DNA from: 2-02-FULL-47-50 sp964479045 | GTDB taxonomy: Bacteria; Pseudomonadota; Gammaproteobacteria; Eutrophobiales; Eutrophobiaceae | Reading direction: 5' to 3' | Length of the DNA: 64,000 bases | Assembly: GCA_964479045.1 (NCBI GenBank) | Contig: CAYZJI010000002.1 | Span: forward strand, 1-64,000 | In this document: positions 1 through 9,416 of the stretch, piece by piece | Layout: every line of letters begins with the position of its first letter | Position numbering within the stretch: position 1 is the stretch's first letter | Program-made: the position numbers and the translations under genes | The notes under the pieces: model-generated | Told to the model about the DNA's origin: nothing | What the model saw: only the letters and a program-made list of their open reading frames with translations | Database searches by the model: none

Positions 1-279
1 CCCTGTGTTTATATATTGACCAACAAACGCAATGGAACCTTATATGTTGGAGTTACCTCAAATTTACCTAAACGCATCTGGGAACATAAAACCAAAGTAG
101 TTAAGGGATTTACGTCGAAGTATGGTGCTGACAAGTTAGTATGGTATGAAATACATGAAACCATGGAATCAGCAATTCTGAAAGAAAAAATAATGAAGAA
201 ATGGAAAAGAAAATGGAAGTTAAACGTTATAGAAAAAATGAACAAGGACTGGAAAGATTTATATGAGGAGGTTATTTAA
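1..279 (+). CDS. GIY-YIG nuclease family protein, 5' end outside window
   Basis: The frame is open from the first base, so the true start lies upstream. The visible protein begins CVYILTNKRNGTLYVGVT, which is the GIY-YIG core (YIL then YVG, separated by a short turn). It is followed by KRIWEHK, which carries the conserved Arg, and by a Glu in METMESAILKEK-like context (HETMESAILKEK). Small single-domain proteins of this type (UPF0213/YhbQ-like, about 90-100 residues) are predicted DNA endonucleases, but their cellular role is poorly known. The C-terminus is very rich in Lys. Base composition is lower in GC than in the genes downstream. The identity is clear; only the start is missing. Confidence 0.8.
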   Translation, partial: PCVYILTNKRNGTLYVGVTSNLPKRIWEHKTKVVKGFTSKYGADKLVWYEIHETMESAILKEKIMKKWKRKWKLNVIEKMNKDWKDLYEEVI

Positions 280-280
280 T

Positions 281-533
281 GACTGGATTCCGGCACAAGG
301 CCGGAATGACTATTGAGACTTATACCGTCATGCCGGAATTGCAGGTAAAATAGTGATCCCGTCATGCCGGATTTATTCCGGCATCCAGTAAAACAATCAT
401 TCCATTATCACAGGAAGTTTTGTGTTAGTTTAATAACTGGATTCCGGTACAAGGCCGGAATGACGCGTAAAGTGTTTACTTATAAGGTTTGTCATTCCGG
501 GGGCCGAGGTCAACGAGGCAACCCGGAATCCAG
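281..533. repeat. Cluster of four palindromic intergenic repeats
   Basis: Four copies of the dispersed palindrome lie here: 281-310, 359-388, 437-464 and 491-533. Each has arms of the type CTGGATTCCGG and CCGGAATGAC. Orientation alternates and the centres differ. The remaining bases up to 649 hold no gene that I can support. Confidence 0.8.
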
Positions 534-649
534 TTAATAACAATCGCCACAGGCGTCTTGTTCTTACAACACATTTCCTGCATTCTGTAGGCTGTATTAG
601 CCAGATTGATGAAGTTTTCTAAATAAACATAAAAATAAATTCTGCTGCA

Positions 650-2272
650 ATGATTTCCTCACTCTACCGCTGGCTCGATATCAACATCTTTGCGCTCGGC
701 CGGGAAATGCGCTTGTCGTATCTGCCGCCATTAATGGTGTACATGGCGGCGGGTATCTCCGGCCTCACCGCCATCGTCGGCACCTTCTTTGTAAAAGAAT
801 ATCTCGATCTCTCCGCCGAACTGCTTGCAGCACTCGGCTTCTGGGCCACCATTCCATGGTCATTGAAAATGCCCATGGGCCACATTGTTGATCTCATCTG
901 GCGCTGGAAATCCTGGCTGGTGTATCTCGGCGCAAGCCTGATTGCAGTCAGTTTGTTAATCATGGTTGGCCTGCTGGCTGATCGTGAATTCATGTCCACA
1001 TTCATGAGCCCGAGTGCGTGGTTCATTTTCAGTACGTTGCTTTCGCCGATCGGTTATGTGATTCAGGATGCCGTCGCTGATGCCATGACGGTAGAAGCCG
1101 TGCCGCGTCATGATGAACAGGGCAAGCCACTCGATCCCGCCACCATCAAACTCATGCACACCACCATGCAAACGCTTGGGCGTGTCGCTATCATCGGCGG
1201 CTCCGTACTGGTTGCGGGCATCAATCTCTACATGTTTAATGATGTGCAAAACCTGCCGCCTGAAGAAGTCGCTCATGTCTATAAAAATGTCTATCTGCTG
1301 TCATTATTGATTCCGTTAATTTCAGTCGCCGGCGTCATCACCGCATTTGTGATCAAACACAACGCAACAAAACGAATGCTTGCCTCTGGACTCAGCCGCG
1401 AAGAAATTGAAAAGTTCCAAACTGAACGCACCGAAAAAACCAAACCCAACTGGTGGATACTGGGTGGCAGTCTGGTGTTTGCGTTATTTACGCTGGCGAT
1501 GGGCCTCAGCGATTATAAATACAACCAGGAAGTCATCTTCGGTGGTTCATTTGTCATCATTGCTTTCCTTATGGCGAAACTCATGCGCGAACTTTCCCCG
1601 GAAGCACGCGCCACACTGCTCGGTACCGCCATCATTATTTTCGTGTTCCGCGCCACACCCACGACCGGAGCAGGACTCACCTGGTGGATGATCGATGATC
1701 TGAAATTCGATCAACAGTTTCTTTCCGTGTTGTCATTGATCGGCAGTGTGCTCACGCTGGCAGGCATGTTTATCTTTCGCCGTTTTATGGCGGAACGATC
1801 CATTGCTTATGTCGTGGGTGCATTAACCATCGCCGCCACTATCCTTGCCTTGCCCATCTTCGGCATGTTTTACGGTTTGCATGTATGGACTGCGGCTCAC
1901 ACCGGCGGCATCGTCGATGCGCGCTTCATTATATTGATTAACACAGCACTCGAATCCCCACTGGGGCAAATCGCCATGATCCCCATGCTCGCCTGGATTG
2001 CGAACTCCGCCCCGGTCAATCTCAAGGCCACGTTCTTTGCCGTGATGGCCTCATTCGCCAATCTTTCCCTCGCACTTTCACAACTCGGCACCAAATATCT
2101 CAACCAGATCTTCATCGTCACCCGCGAAGTGAAAGACGCCAGCGGTGTGATCCAGACACCCGCCGATTACAGCCAGTTGGGTGATCTCATCCTCGCTGCA
2201 ATACTCATCGGATTAATCCTGCCATTCGCCGCCATCCTGATCGTCCGCATGAAACACATGAAGTGGGTGTAA
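650..2272 (+). CDS. MFS transporter, folate-biopterin transporter (BT1)-like
   Basis: This is a 540-residue integral membrane protein with about 12 hydrophobic segments and a polar loop near residues 240-270, as in two-halved MFS carriers. The stretch GYVIQDAVADAMTVEAV near residue 140 resembles the D-x-V-A-D-A signature of the folate-biopterin transporter (BT1) branch, and the N-terminal GFWATIPWSLKMPMGHIVD fits the first-loop motif of that branch. The substrate cannot be read from the sequence; members carry folates, pterins or related compounds, and many bacterial ones are uncharacterised. The start is ATG with only a weak ribosome site. It stands alone between two repeat clusters. Confidence 0.6.
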   Translation: MISSLYRWLDINIFALGREMRLSYLPPLMVYMAAGISGLTAIVGTFFVKEYLDLSAELLAALGFWATIPWSLKMPMGHIVDLIWRWKSWLVYLGASLIAVSLLIMVGLLADREFMSTFMSPSAWFIFSTLLSPIGYVIQDAVADAMTVEAVPRHDEQGKPLDPATIKLMHTTMQTLGRVAIIGGSVLVAGINLYMFNDVQNLPPEEVAHVYKNVYLLSLLIPLISVAGVITAFVIKHNATKRMLASGLSREEIEKFQTERTEKTKPNWWILGGSLVFALFTLAMGLSDYKYNQEVIFGGSFVIIAFLMAKLMRELSPEARATLLGTAIIIFVFRATPTTGAGLTWWMIDDLKFDQQFLSVLSLIGSVLTLAGMFIFRRFMAERSIAYVVGALTIAATILALPIFGMFYGLHVWTAAHTGGIVDARFIILINTALESPLGQIAMIPMLAWIANSAPVNLKATFFAVMASFANLSLALSQLGTKYLNQIFIVTREVKDASGVIQTPADYSQLGDLILAAILIGLILPFAAILIVRMKHMKWV

Positions 2273-2285
2273 GGTAGCCCCTCAA

Positions 2286-2400
2286 TCCGTCATCCCGTGC
2301 GGTACTCGTCGTTCCGGGCTCGGGCCACAAGCCCGAGACGACCCACAGGAGGTGGTAAATGCCGCGAGAGGACAGGAGTCCAAAGCGGCCCGGAATCCAG
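2286..2400. repeat. Long composite palindromic repeat
   Basis: Between the outer arms lie a GGGCTCGGGC/GCCCGAG hairpin and the module that starts CGACCCACAGG and ends near GGACAGGAGTCC. The same module recurs at 7812-7866, 23207-23266 (inverted) and 46310-46363. Confidence 0.75.
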
Positions 2401-2517
2401 ATCAAATATATCGCCATAGGCGTCATAAATAACCTAACCCCACAAATTGATGACTCCATCCCCCAAAAGGAGTAAAAAGTACTCATAACATAGTCCGGGT
2501 TGGGATAGGGAATTTAC

Positions 2518-4368
2518 ATGGCAGAGATCATCCCGTCATTGAGCAGTTGCATCAATAAAATGACATCTGGCGAGAAGCGTTTTGCCAGACGTATCGAAGC
2601 ACTGTTGGAAGATGACTACTTATGCTGGTATGACATTCCGCTAGGGAAGAAACGCCGCTATCCTGATTTTATTATCTTGCATCCACAACGCGGACTTTTG
2701 TTTATAGAGATCAAGGACTGGAAGCTCGATAATATCAAATCGATCAATCATCAATCCGTAGAATATATCGATAATAACGGATTACAGATCAAAGCCAATC
2801 CACTTGAACAAGCAAGGCAGTGTACCTACACACTCATTAACCGGTTAAAGCAAGATCCATCTTTATGTAATGCATCAGGCCGGTATCAGGGCAATCTCGT
2901 ATTGCCTTACGGATATGGGGTTGCTTTTACCAACATCACGAAAAAGGCACTCAATAATAATGACATCTATGATTTGATCCCAGAACACCTGATTATTTCC
3001 AAAGATGAAATGTCGGAAAATGTGGATGCGGAATCTTTTCAGAAAAAATTATGGAGCATGTTTAATGTCCAGTTCAATACCAAATTGAGCTTGCCGCAAA
3101 TTGATCGAATCCGTTGGCATCTTTTCCCGGAAATCAGAATTACCAATATACAATCCAAGATGTTTGCCGATGCAGAGACTGGCGAGAGCAATATTGAAGA
3201 AAATCTGCCCGACATTGTAAAAGTCATGGATTTGCAACAGGAGCAATTGGCCCGGAGCATGGGAGAAGGACATCGTGTGATTCATGGCGTTGCCGGTTCC
3301 GGCAAAACGTTGATTCTGGGTTATCGAAGTCTGTATCTTTCGCAACTCATGCAAAAGCCCATATTAGTGTTGTGTTACAACATAGCACTGGCTGCCAAAC
3401 TTCGCTCCATGATGAAAGACAAAGGCTTATTACAGCAAGTCCATGTCTATCATTTCCATGATTGGTGTGGTGAACAGGTCAAGCGTTACCATGTAAAAGC
3501 ACCCGAATACGGAGGTGATTATCTGGATAAAATAGTTGAGACAGTTATTTCCGGTGTGGATAAGGGACAGATACCCAGAGGTCAGTATGGTGCGGTATTA
3601 ATCGACGAGGGACACGATTTTCAACCGGAGTGGTTAAAACTTGTTGTTCAAATGCTCGATCCGGAAACCAATTCGCTTTTATTGCTATATGATGATGCAC
3701 AATCGATCTACAAGGCCAACAAAGGTCTCGATTTCAGTCTTTCCAGCGTGGGCATACAGGCGAGAGGCCGTACGACCATCCTCAATCTCAATTATCGGAA
3801 CACACGGGAGATAATCAAATTTGCCTATAACTTCGCTGAAGAATATATCAACCCAACTGAAACCGATGAAGATCATGTCCCGATCATCCAACCTGAATCT
3901 GCCGGGGTTTCCGGGCCTGTGCCTGTTTATAAACAAATGCAGAATCTGGACGAAGAAATCAAATACATCATTAAATGTGTATTGCACTGGAAGTCTGAAG
4001 GAGCATCCTGGAATGATATGGCGATACTGTATCCGGCAAACTGGCTGGGCGATAAATTAAAGGCGCAATTGGAATCAGCCAATATCCCCTTTTGTTTTCT
4101 GAATCAAAAGAAAACAAAGATGAACTATGATCCTGCGCTTGATCAGGTTGCAGTGCTTACACTGCATAGCAGCAAGGGGCTGGAGTTTCAGACAGTCATC
4201 ATGATGGGGGTAGGGCATATGAATGAAGAAGATACTGATCTCGGCAATCAGGCCCGTATTCTTTATGTAGGGATGACCCGGGCAAGAGAAAAGCTCTTGA
4301 TTACTTCATCATCGGAAAATAAATATACTCAAAAAATAAGTAAATCACTGAATTCATTTATTAATTAA
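2518..4368 (+). CDS. NERD-domain nuclease fused to UvrD-like superfamily 1 helicase
   Basis: 616 residues. The N-terminal part (about 40-130) is a NERD domain: YPDFIILHPQRGLLFIEIKDW shows the D...E-x-K core of the PD-(D/E)XK nuclease fold. The rest is an SF1 helicase with Walker A GVAGSGKT (about residues 257-264), Walker B LIDEGHD (about 361-367), a motif III-like LLLLYDDAQSIY, motif V LTLHSSKGLEFQ and motif VI LYVGMTRARE. It probably unwinds or translocates on DNA and cuts it. Proteins of this architecture recur in phage-defence islands, and its place directly before an HNH nuclease and a type I restriction system fits that. A role in DNA repair is the alternative. All motifs are intact. 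Confidence 0.82.
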   Translation: MAEIIPSLSSCINKMTSGEKRFARRIEALLEDDYLCWYDIPLGKKRRYPDFIILHPQRGLLFIEIKDWKLDNIKSINHQSVEYIDNNGLQIKANPLEQARQCTYTLINRLKQDPSLCNASGRYQGNLVLPYGYGVAFTNITKKALNNNDIYDLIPEHLIISKDEMSENVDAESFQKKLWSMFNVQFNTKLSLPQIDRIRWHLFPEIRITNIQSKMFADAETGESNIEENLPDIVKVMDLQQEQLARSMGEGHRVIHGVAGSGKTLILGYRSLYLSQLMQKPILVLCYNIALAAKLRSMMKDKGLLQQVHVYHFHDWCGEQVKRYHVKAPEYGGDYLDKIVETVISGVDKGQIPRGQYGAVLIDEGHDFQPEWLKLVVQMLDPETNSLLLLYDDAQSIYKANKGLDFSLSSVGIQARGRTTILNLNYRNTREIIKFAYNFAEEYINPTETDEDHVPIIQPESAGVSGPVPVYKQMQNLDEEIKYIIKCVLHWKSEGASWNDMAILYPANWLGDKLKAQLESANIPFCFLNQKKTKMNYDPALDQVAVLTLHSSKGLEFQTVIMMGVGHMNEEDTDLGNQARILYVGMTRAREKLLITSSSENKYTQKISKSLNSFIN

Positions 4369-4413
4369 ATCAATAAGCAAAACTCAAATAATAAATAATA
4401 CTAGGTATCTTGA

Positions 4414-5328
4414 ATGATCTTCTGGGTGGGGATAACAGACGATGACTGGTTTGTTCACCTTTCCAGGTTAAGGCCTGATGAGGTCAATTTTTGGCAGCCC
4501 GGCCCCACACCACCAAGGAAAATGGAGCCTGGCACATTATTTCTTTTCAAGCTACATGCTCCTCGTAACTTTGTGGTAGGTGGCGGTCATTTTGTTCGTT
4601 TTACAAGGCTACCCTGTTTTCTGGCATGGGAGGCATTCAAGGAAAAGAATGGCGTGAAGTCATTACAGGAATTAGTAGATCGGATGACGCACTATCGGCA
4701 TAGCCAGCAAACCAAAGGTAGTGAAATTGGCTGCAATATTCTCACTGAACCGTTTTTCTTTCCTGAACAGGACTGGATACCCATCCCCGATAATTGGAGT
4801 CCGAATATTCAAAGAGGCCTGACCTACGATACGCATGATAAATATGGAGCAGATCTTTGGGCGCAGGTATATCAGCGACTTGCCAATATCACTACAGCAG
4901 ACAGTAATGATGCACCGGAACAAGGATATGGCAATGAATACCTGACCCGCGCGCGTCTGGGCCAGGGTTCATTCCGGATATTGGTTACAGATGCCTATCA
5001 TCGCCGCTGTGCCGTGACCAATGAAAAAACCTTGCCCGCCCTTGAAGCCGCTCACATCAAGGACTACAGTCAAAGTGGGCCGCACAGAACGAATAATGGC
5101 CTTCTACTAAGGGCGGATATTCACCGGTTGTTTGATGATGGCTATGTCACCATCGATCCTGGTTTGAAGTTTGTTGTCAGCAGCCGGGTCAGAGAACAAT
5201 TTGAAAATGGGCGTGAATACTACAGGTTTCACGGGGCAAAATTACAGAATTTGCCTGAATCATTAAGCGATCTGCCTTCAGAGGAATTCATAAGATGGCA
5301 TAATAATGAGCGGTTTGAACGGATTTGA
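4414..5328 (+). CDS. HNH endonuclease with N-terminal PUA/EVE-like domain
   Basis: 304 residues. The C-terminal half carries an HNH_2-type nuclease: RCAVTNEKTLPALEAAHIKDY, then the Asn-Asn-Gly segment NNGLLLRADIHRLFDDG, giving the expected His, Asn and His ligands. The N-terminus (FWVGITDDDWFVHLSRL, then EPGTLFLFKLHAPRNFVVGGG) looks like a PUA/EVE-type fold, a group known for binding modified bases. Reader-plus-HNH proteins such as VcaM4I are modification-dependent restriction enzymes; this one may be analogous, but that is inference. It lies 45 bases after the NERD-helicase and 26 before hsdR on the same strand, so the three may be co-transcribed. Confidence 0.72.
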   Translation: MIFWVGITDDDWFVHLSRLRPDEVNFWQPGPTPPRKMEPGTLFLFKLHAPRNFVVGGGHFVRFTRLPCFLAWEAFKEKNGVKSLQELVDRMTHYRHSQQTKGSEIGCNILTEPFFFPEQDWIPIPDNWSPNIQRGLTYDTHDKYGADLWAQVYQRLANITTADSNDAPEQGYGNEYLTRARLGQGSFRILVTDAYHRRCAVTNEKTLPALEAAHIKDYSQSGPHRTNNGLLLRADIHRLFDDGYVTIDPGLKFVVSSRVREQFENGREYYRFHGAKLQNLPESLSDLPSEEFIRWHNNERFERI

Positions 5329-5354
5329 AGCTGATAATCATAAGCATGTAACGC

Positions 5355-7769
5355 ATGAACAAAAAATCACTCAGCGAACGTGATATATGCACGAAATATA
5401 TTACTCCTGCGATTCAGCAGGCGGGGTGGGATGTTGATACTCAAATCCGGGAAGAATACAGTCTGACCAAAGGCCGGGTCATTGTTCGCGGCAATCTGCA
5501 TTCCCGCAAGAAAAACCGCCGGGCAGATTATGTGCTTTTTTATAAACCCGGCATCCCCATCGCAGTGATCGAAGCCAAAGACAATAATCACGCTATGGGC
5601 GCTGGCATTCAACAGGCCATCGATTATGGATTAATGCTGGATGTGCCGTTTATATTCAGCTCCAATGGTGATGGCTTTAAATTTCATGATCGTAGTGGCA
5701 CCTCAGATACCATAGAGAGAACACTTGATTTATCTGCATTTCCGAATCCTCAAATGCTTTGGGAAAAATATTGCCAATGGAAAGGCATTACAAACAAGAA
5801 AGATCCAATCGTAACTCAAGACTATCATGATGATGGCCGTGGCAAAGCCCCACGTTACTATCAACTCAACGCCATCAACAAAACCATCGAAGCCATTGCC
5901 AAGGGCAACAACCGAATCCTGCTGGTGATGGCCACCGGAACGGGTAAAACTTACACTGCTTTCCAGATCATCTGGCGATTGTGGAAATCCAGAACCAGGA
6001 AAAGAGTCCTCTATCTGGCAGATCGCAACATTCTCATCGACCAAACCATGGTCAATGACTTCAAACCCTTCGGGCAGGTCATGGCCAAGATAACGCCAAA
6101 GACCAAAGTCATTGAAAGAGAAGAATCCATCGAAATCAATTCTGCCCTGAATGAGCAATCCAAAAAGATCAATACTTCCTATGAAATCTACATGGCGCTC
6201 TATCAGGCCATCACCGGGCCGGAAGAACACCAGAAGGTTTACAAACAACTCTCGCCCGATTTCTTTGACCTGATTATTGTCGATGAATGTCACCGGGGCA
6301 GTGCGGCGGAAGATTCCGCCTGGCGTGAAATTCTGGAATATTTCTCCACAGCAACTCAAATAGGCATGACCGCCACGCCTAAGGAGACCAAATATGTTTC
6401 CAACATCCATTATTTTGGTGAACCGGTTTATACCTATTCCTTGAAGCAGGGCATCGAAGATGGCTTCCTCGCCCCTTACAAGGTCATCCGCATTGATTTC
6501 GATAAGGACCTTACCGGCTGGCGTCCGGAAAAAGGCATGAAGGACAAGTTTGGCAAGGAGATCATGGACAGAATCTACAATCAACGCGATTACGACCGCG
6601 AACTGGTTATTGAAGAGCGCACGCAACTGGTGGCAAGGAAAGTTACGGAATATCTGGAAAAGACCAACCGTTTCGATAAGACCATTATCTTCTGTGAAGA
6701 CATTGACCATGCCGCCCGCATGCGTCAGGCATTGATTAATGAAAATGCCGATCTGGTGCTGGAAGACAATCGCTATATCATGCAGATCACTGGTGATAAT
6801 AATGAAGGCAAGGCCCAGCTCGATAACTTCATCGACCCGGAAGTGAAATACCCGGTGATTGTCACTACCTCAAAACTCATGACTACCGGCGTAGATGCCC
6901 AGACCTGCAAACTGATTGTGCTGGATCGCCGCATACAGTCCATGACGGAATTCAAGCAAATCATCGGGCGCGGCACCCGCATCAATGAAGAATACGATAA
7001 ATTCTTTTTCACAATCATGGATTTCAAGAAAGCCACAGAACTGTTTGCCGATCCGGACTTCGATGGCGAACCGGTACAGATATATGAACCGGGGCCGAAA
7101 GACGATCCTGTACCACCGCCCAATACGGATGAAACCGGAACAGAAACACCCGAAGATGAATCGGAACCAACTGATACAGGTGGAGAGAGAGAAGAAGGCG
7201 AGAAACGCGAGAAATATGTCGTCAATGGAGTAGAAGTCAGTATCGTCGCCGAGCGCGTGCAATACATGGGGCCGGATGGCAAACTCATCACCGAATCCAT
7301 CAAGGATTTCACTCGCAAAAACATCAAGAAAGAATTCGCCACCATGGACGAATTCCTGCGCCGCTGGAAATCCGCTGAACATAAAGAGGCGATTATTGAA
7401 GAAATGGAAGAACACGGCATACCATTAAATATGGTTGCCGAAGAAGTCGGGAGGGATTATGCACCGTTTGATATTATCTGTCATGTCGCCTATGACCAGC
7501 CGCCACTCACCCGCAGGGAACGTGCGGAAAATGTTAAAAAACGTAACTACTTTGCCAAATACAGTGCAAAGGCTCAGGTGGTACTGGAAGCCTTGCTGGA
7601 TAAATATGCCGATGGCGGTCTGGAAAACCTGGAAGATACTGCTGTATTGCGCATAGACCCTTTCAATAAACTGGGCACACCAGTGGAATTAATTAAAGAA
7701 TTCGGCGGCAAGGATAAGTTTGAAAAAGCCATCCACGAACTCGAGGATGAATTTTATAAAAGTGCCTGA
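5355..7769 (+). CDS. hsdR: Type I restriction enzyme, R (endonuclease/translocase) subunit
   Basis: 804 residues, the length of EcoEI-type R subunits. Residues about 55-95 hold the nuclease core (RADYVLFYKPGIPIAVIEAKD). The motor follows, with Walker A ATGTGKT (about 193-199), a DECH box (about 309-312), TATPKE and a motif VI-like IIGRGTRI. An acidic Pro/Glu/Thr-rich linker (about 575-620) leads to the EcoEI-type C-terminal domain that contacts the methylase. The protein joins HsdM2S, translocates DNA with ATP and cuts unmodified targets at a distance. All catalytic residues are present, so the gene looks functional. A palindromic repeat separates it from hsdM. Confidence 0.93.
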   Translation: MNKKSLSERDICTKYITPAIQQAGWDVDTQIREEYSLTKGRVIVRGNLHSRKKNRRADYVLFYKPGIPIAVIEAKDNNHAMGAGIQQAIDYGLMLDVPFIFSSNGDGFKFHDRSGTSDTIERTLDLSAFPNPQMLWEKYCQWKGITNKKDPIVTQDYHDDGRGKAPRYYQLNAINKTIEAIAKGNNRILLVMATGTGKTYTAFQIIWRLWKSRTRKRVLYLADRNILIDQTMVNDFKPFGQVMAKITPKTKVIEREESIEINSALNEQSKKINTSYEIYMALYQAITGPEEHQKVYKQLSPDFFDLIIVDECHRGSAAEDSAWREILEYFSTATQIGMTATPKETKYVSNIHYFGEPVYTYSLKQGIEDGFLAPYKVIRIDFDKDLTGWRPEKGMKDKFGKEIMDRIYNQRDYDRELVIEERTQLVARKVTEYLEKTNRFDKTIIFCEDIDHAARMRQALINENADLVLEDNRYIMQITGDNNEGKAQLDNFIDPEVKYPVIVTTSKLMTTGVDAQTCKLIVLDRRIQSMTEFKQIIGRGTRINEEYDKFFFTIMDFKKATELFADPDFDGEPVQIYEPGPKDDPVPPPNTDETGTETPEDESEPTDTGGEREEGEKREKYVVNGVEVSIVAERVQYMGPDGKLITESIKDFTRKNIKKEFATMDEFLRRWKSAEHKEAIIEEMEEHGIPLNMVAEEVGRDYAPFDIICHVAYDQPPLTRRERAENVKKRNYFAKYSAKAQVVLEALLDKYADGGLENLEDTAVLRIDPFNKLGTPVELIKEFGGKDKFEKAIHELEDEFYKSA

Positions 7770-7780
7770 TTTTTTCGGTT

Positions 7781-7875
7781 CGTCATTCCGGGGGCCGAGT
7801 TCAGCGAGGCAACGACCCACAGGATGTGGGAAATGTCGCGAGAGGACAGGAAGTCCGTAGCGACCCGGAATCCAG
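7781..7875. repeat. Composite palindromic repeat between hsdR and hsdM
   Basis: The outer arms GTCATTCCGG and CCCGGAATCCAG enclose the CCCACAGGATGTGGG hairpin and the GGACAGGAAGTCC hairpin. It sits in the only wide gap of the hsd locus and could weaken read-through from hsdR or stabilise the upstream mRNA; the sequence alone cannot decide. Confidence 0.75.
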
Positions 7876-7943
7876 GTCAAAAAACGGGTTTTATATAGTT
7901 GAATAACTAATAATTAAAAATATTGGGATAGATAAAATACAAA

Positions 7944-9416
7944 ATGACCCTGACCAACAACACAATCAAAGCCATACAGGACATCATGCGCATGGATGTT
8001 GGCGTCGATGGCGATGCCCAGCGCATCGGCCAGTTGGCTTGGCTCCTGTTCCTGAAAATCTTTGATGACACCGAAACGGAAGCGGAAATAATCGAAAAGG
8101 ATTACAAACCCGCCATCCCGCACCGTTTCCGCTGGTCCACTTGGGCGGCAGATCCGGAAGGTATTACTGGCGATGAATTGATGGAATTTGTAAACACCGA
8201 GATGTTTCCCAAGCTCAAGGAACTGAAAGGTGGCCCATCTAATCCTCGCGCACTGGTTGTCAGGAATGTATTTGAAGATGCCTACAATTACATGAAATCC
8301 GGCACCTTGCTCCGGCAGGTGATTAACAAGGTCAACGAAATTGATTTCAACAGTTCACAGGATCGTCATATGCTCGGCGATCTCTACGAAAAAATCCTCA
8401 AGGATTTACAAAGCGCCGGCAATGCCGGCGAGTTTTATACTCCGCGTGCGGTCACGCAATTCATGGCGGAAATGATCGACCCCAAGGCCAATGAGAAAAT
8501 TCTCGATCCCGCTTGCGGTACAGGCGGTTTTCTGGTGTGTGCGATTGAACACATGAAAAAGCAGGGCTATGTCAAAACCGTTGCACAGGAGCGCAAACTG
8601 AAAGAACGCTTGACCGGCTACGAAAAGAAACAACTCCCGCATCTCCTGTGTGTCACCAACATGATGATCCATGGTGTGCCATCACCAGAAAGAATCTTTC
8701 ACGATAATACACTTGCCAGACCCTACAAAGACTGGGGTACACAGGAACGGGTGGATGTAGTACTCACCAATCCGCCCTTCGGTGGTGTGGAAGAACCCGG
8801 TATTGAAGGTAACTTCCCGGCGGAATACAGAACGCGAGAAACAGCCGATCTGTTTCTCACATTAATTATCCGTTTGTTAAAAGACGGCGGCAGGGGCGCG
8901 ATAGTGCTGCCAGATGGCACACTCTTTGGCGAAGGCGTAAAAACCAAGATCAAGAAACGTTTGCTGGAAGAATGTAACCTGCATACCATCGTGCGCCTGC
9001 CCAATTCCGTATTTGCGCCCTACACCGGCATCAAGACCAATCTGCTCTTCTTTGAAAAGGGCACGCCCACCAAGGACATCTGGTATTACGAACACCGTTT
9101 GCCTGAAGGCGTGAAAGCCTATAATAAAACCCGGCCCATGCGCGTGGATGAGTTTGAAACCTGTAGAAAATGGTGGGGTGATGAAACCCGTAAAGGCAGA
9201 AAAGAAACGGAAGTGGCCTGGAAAGTCCCCGTTGCCGATATCGTCGCGCGCAACTACAACCTCGACATCAAGAATCCCCATGTTGGCGAACAGGTGAGTC
9301 ATGACCCTGACGAACTGTTGCAACAGTATCAGCAGCAGCATAACGCGATCACTGAACTGCGTAATCAACTTAAAGATATTCTGCATCAGGCATTGAATGG
9401 AGCAAGGCATGAATAG
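7944..9416 (+). CDS. hsdM: Type I restriction-modification system, M (adenine methylase) subunit
   Basis: 490 residues. An N-terminal HsdM_N helical bundle (about 1-135) precedes the N6-adenine methyltransferase domain. Motif I is DPACGTGGF (about residues 188-196) and the catalytic motif IV is NPPF (about 275-278, in LTNPPFGG). EFYTPRAVTQFMAEM just before motif I is the usual HsdM signature. With HsdS it methylates the host recognition sites and so protects the chromosome from HsdR. Its 3' end overlaps the start of hsdS, which points to coupled translation. No damage is visible. Confidence 0.94.
   Translation: MTLTNNTIKAIQDIMRMDVGVDGDAQRIGQLAWLLFLKIFDDTETEAEIIEKDYKPAIPHRFRWSTWAADPEGITGDELMEFVNTEMFPKLKELKGGPSNPRALVVRNVFEDAYNYMKSGTLLRQVINKVNEIDFNSSQDRHMLGDLYEKILKDLQSAGNAGEFYTPRAVTQFMAEMIDPKANEKILDPACGTGGFLVCAIEHMKKQGYVKTVAQERKLKERLTGYEKKQLPHLLCVTNMMIHGVPSPERIFHDNTLARPYKDWGTQERVDVVLTNPPFGGVEEPGIEGNFPAEYRTRETADLFLTLIIRLLKDGGRGAIVLPDGTLFGEGVKTKIKKRLLEECNLHTIVRLPNSVFAPYTGIKTNLLFFEKGTPTKDIWYYEHRLPEGVKAYNKTRPMRVDEFETCRKWWGDETRKGRKETEVAWKVPVADIVARNYNLDIKNPHVGEQVSHDPDELLQQYQQQHNAITELRNQLKDILHQALNGARHE

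Noticed and set aside
5730..6710. 326-residue open frame on the minus strand within hsdR
   Set aside because: It lies wholly antisense to a clear hsdR with all motifs, has no ribosome site and no recognisable domain.
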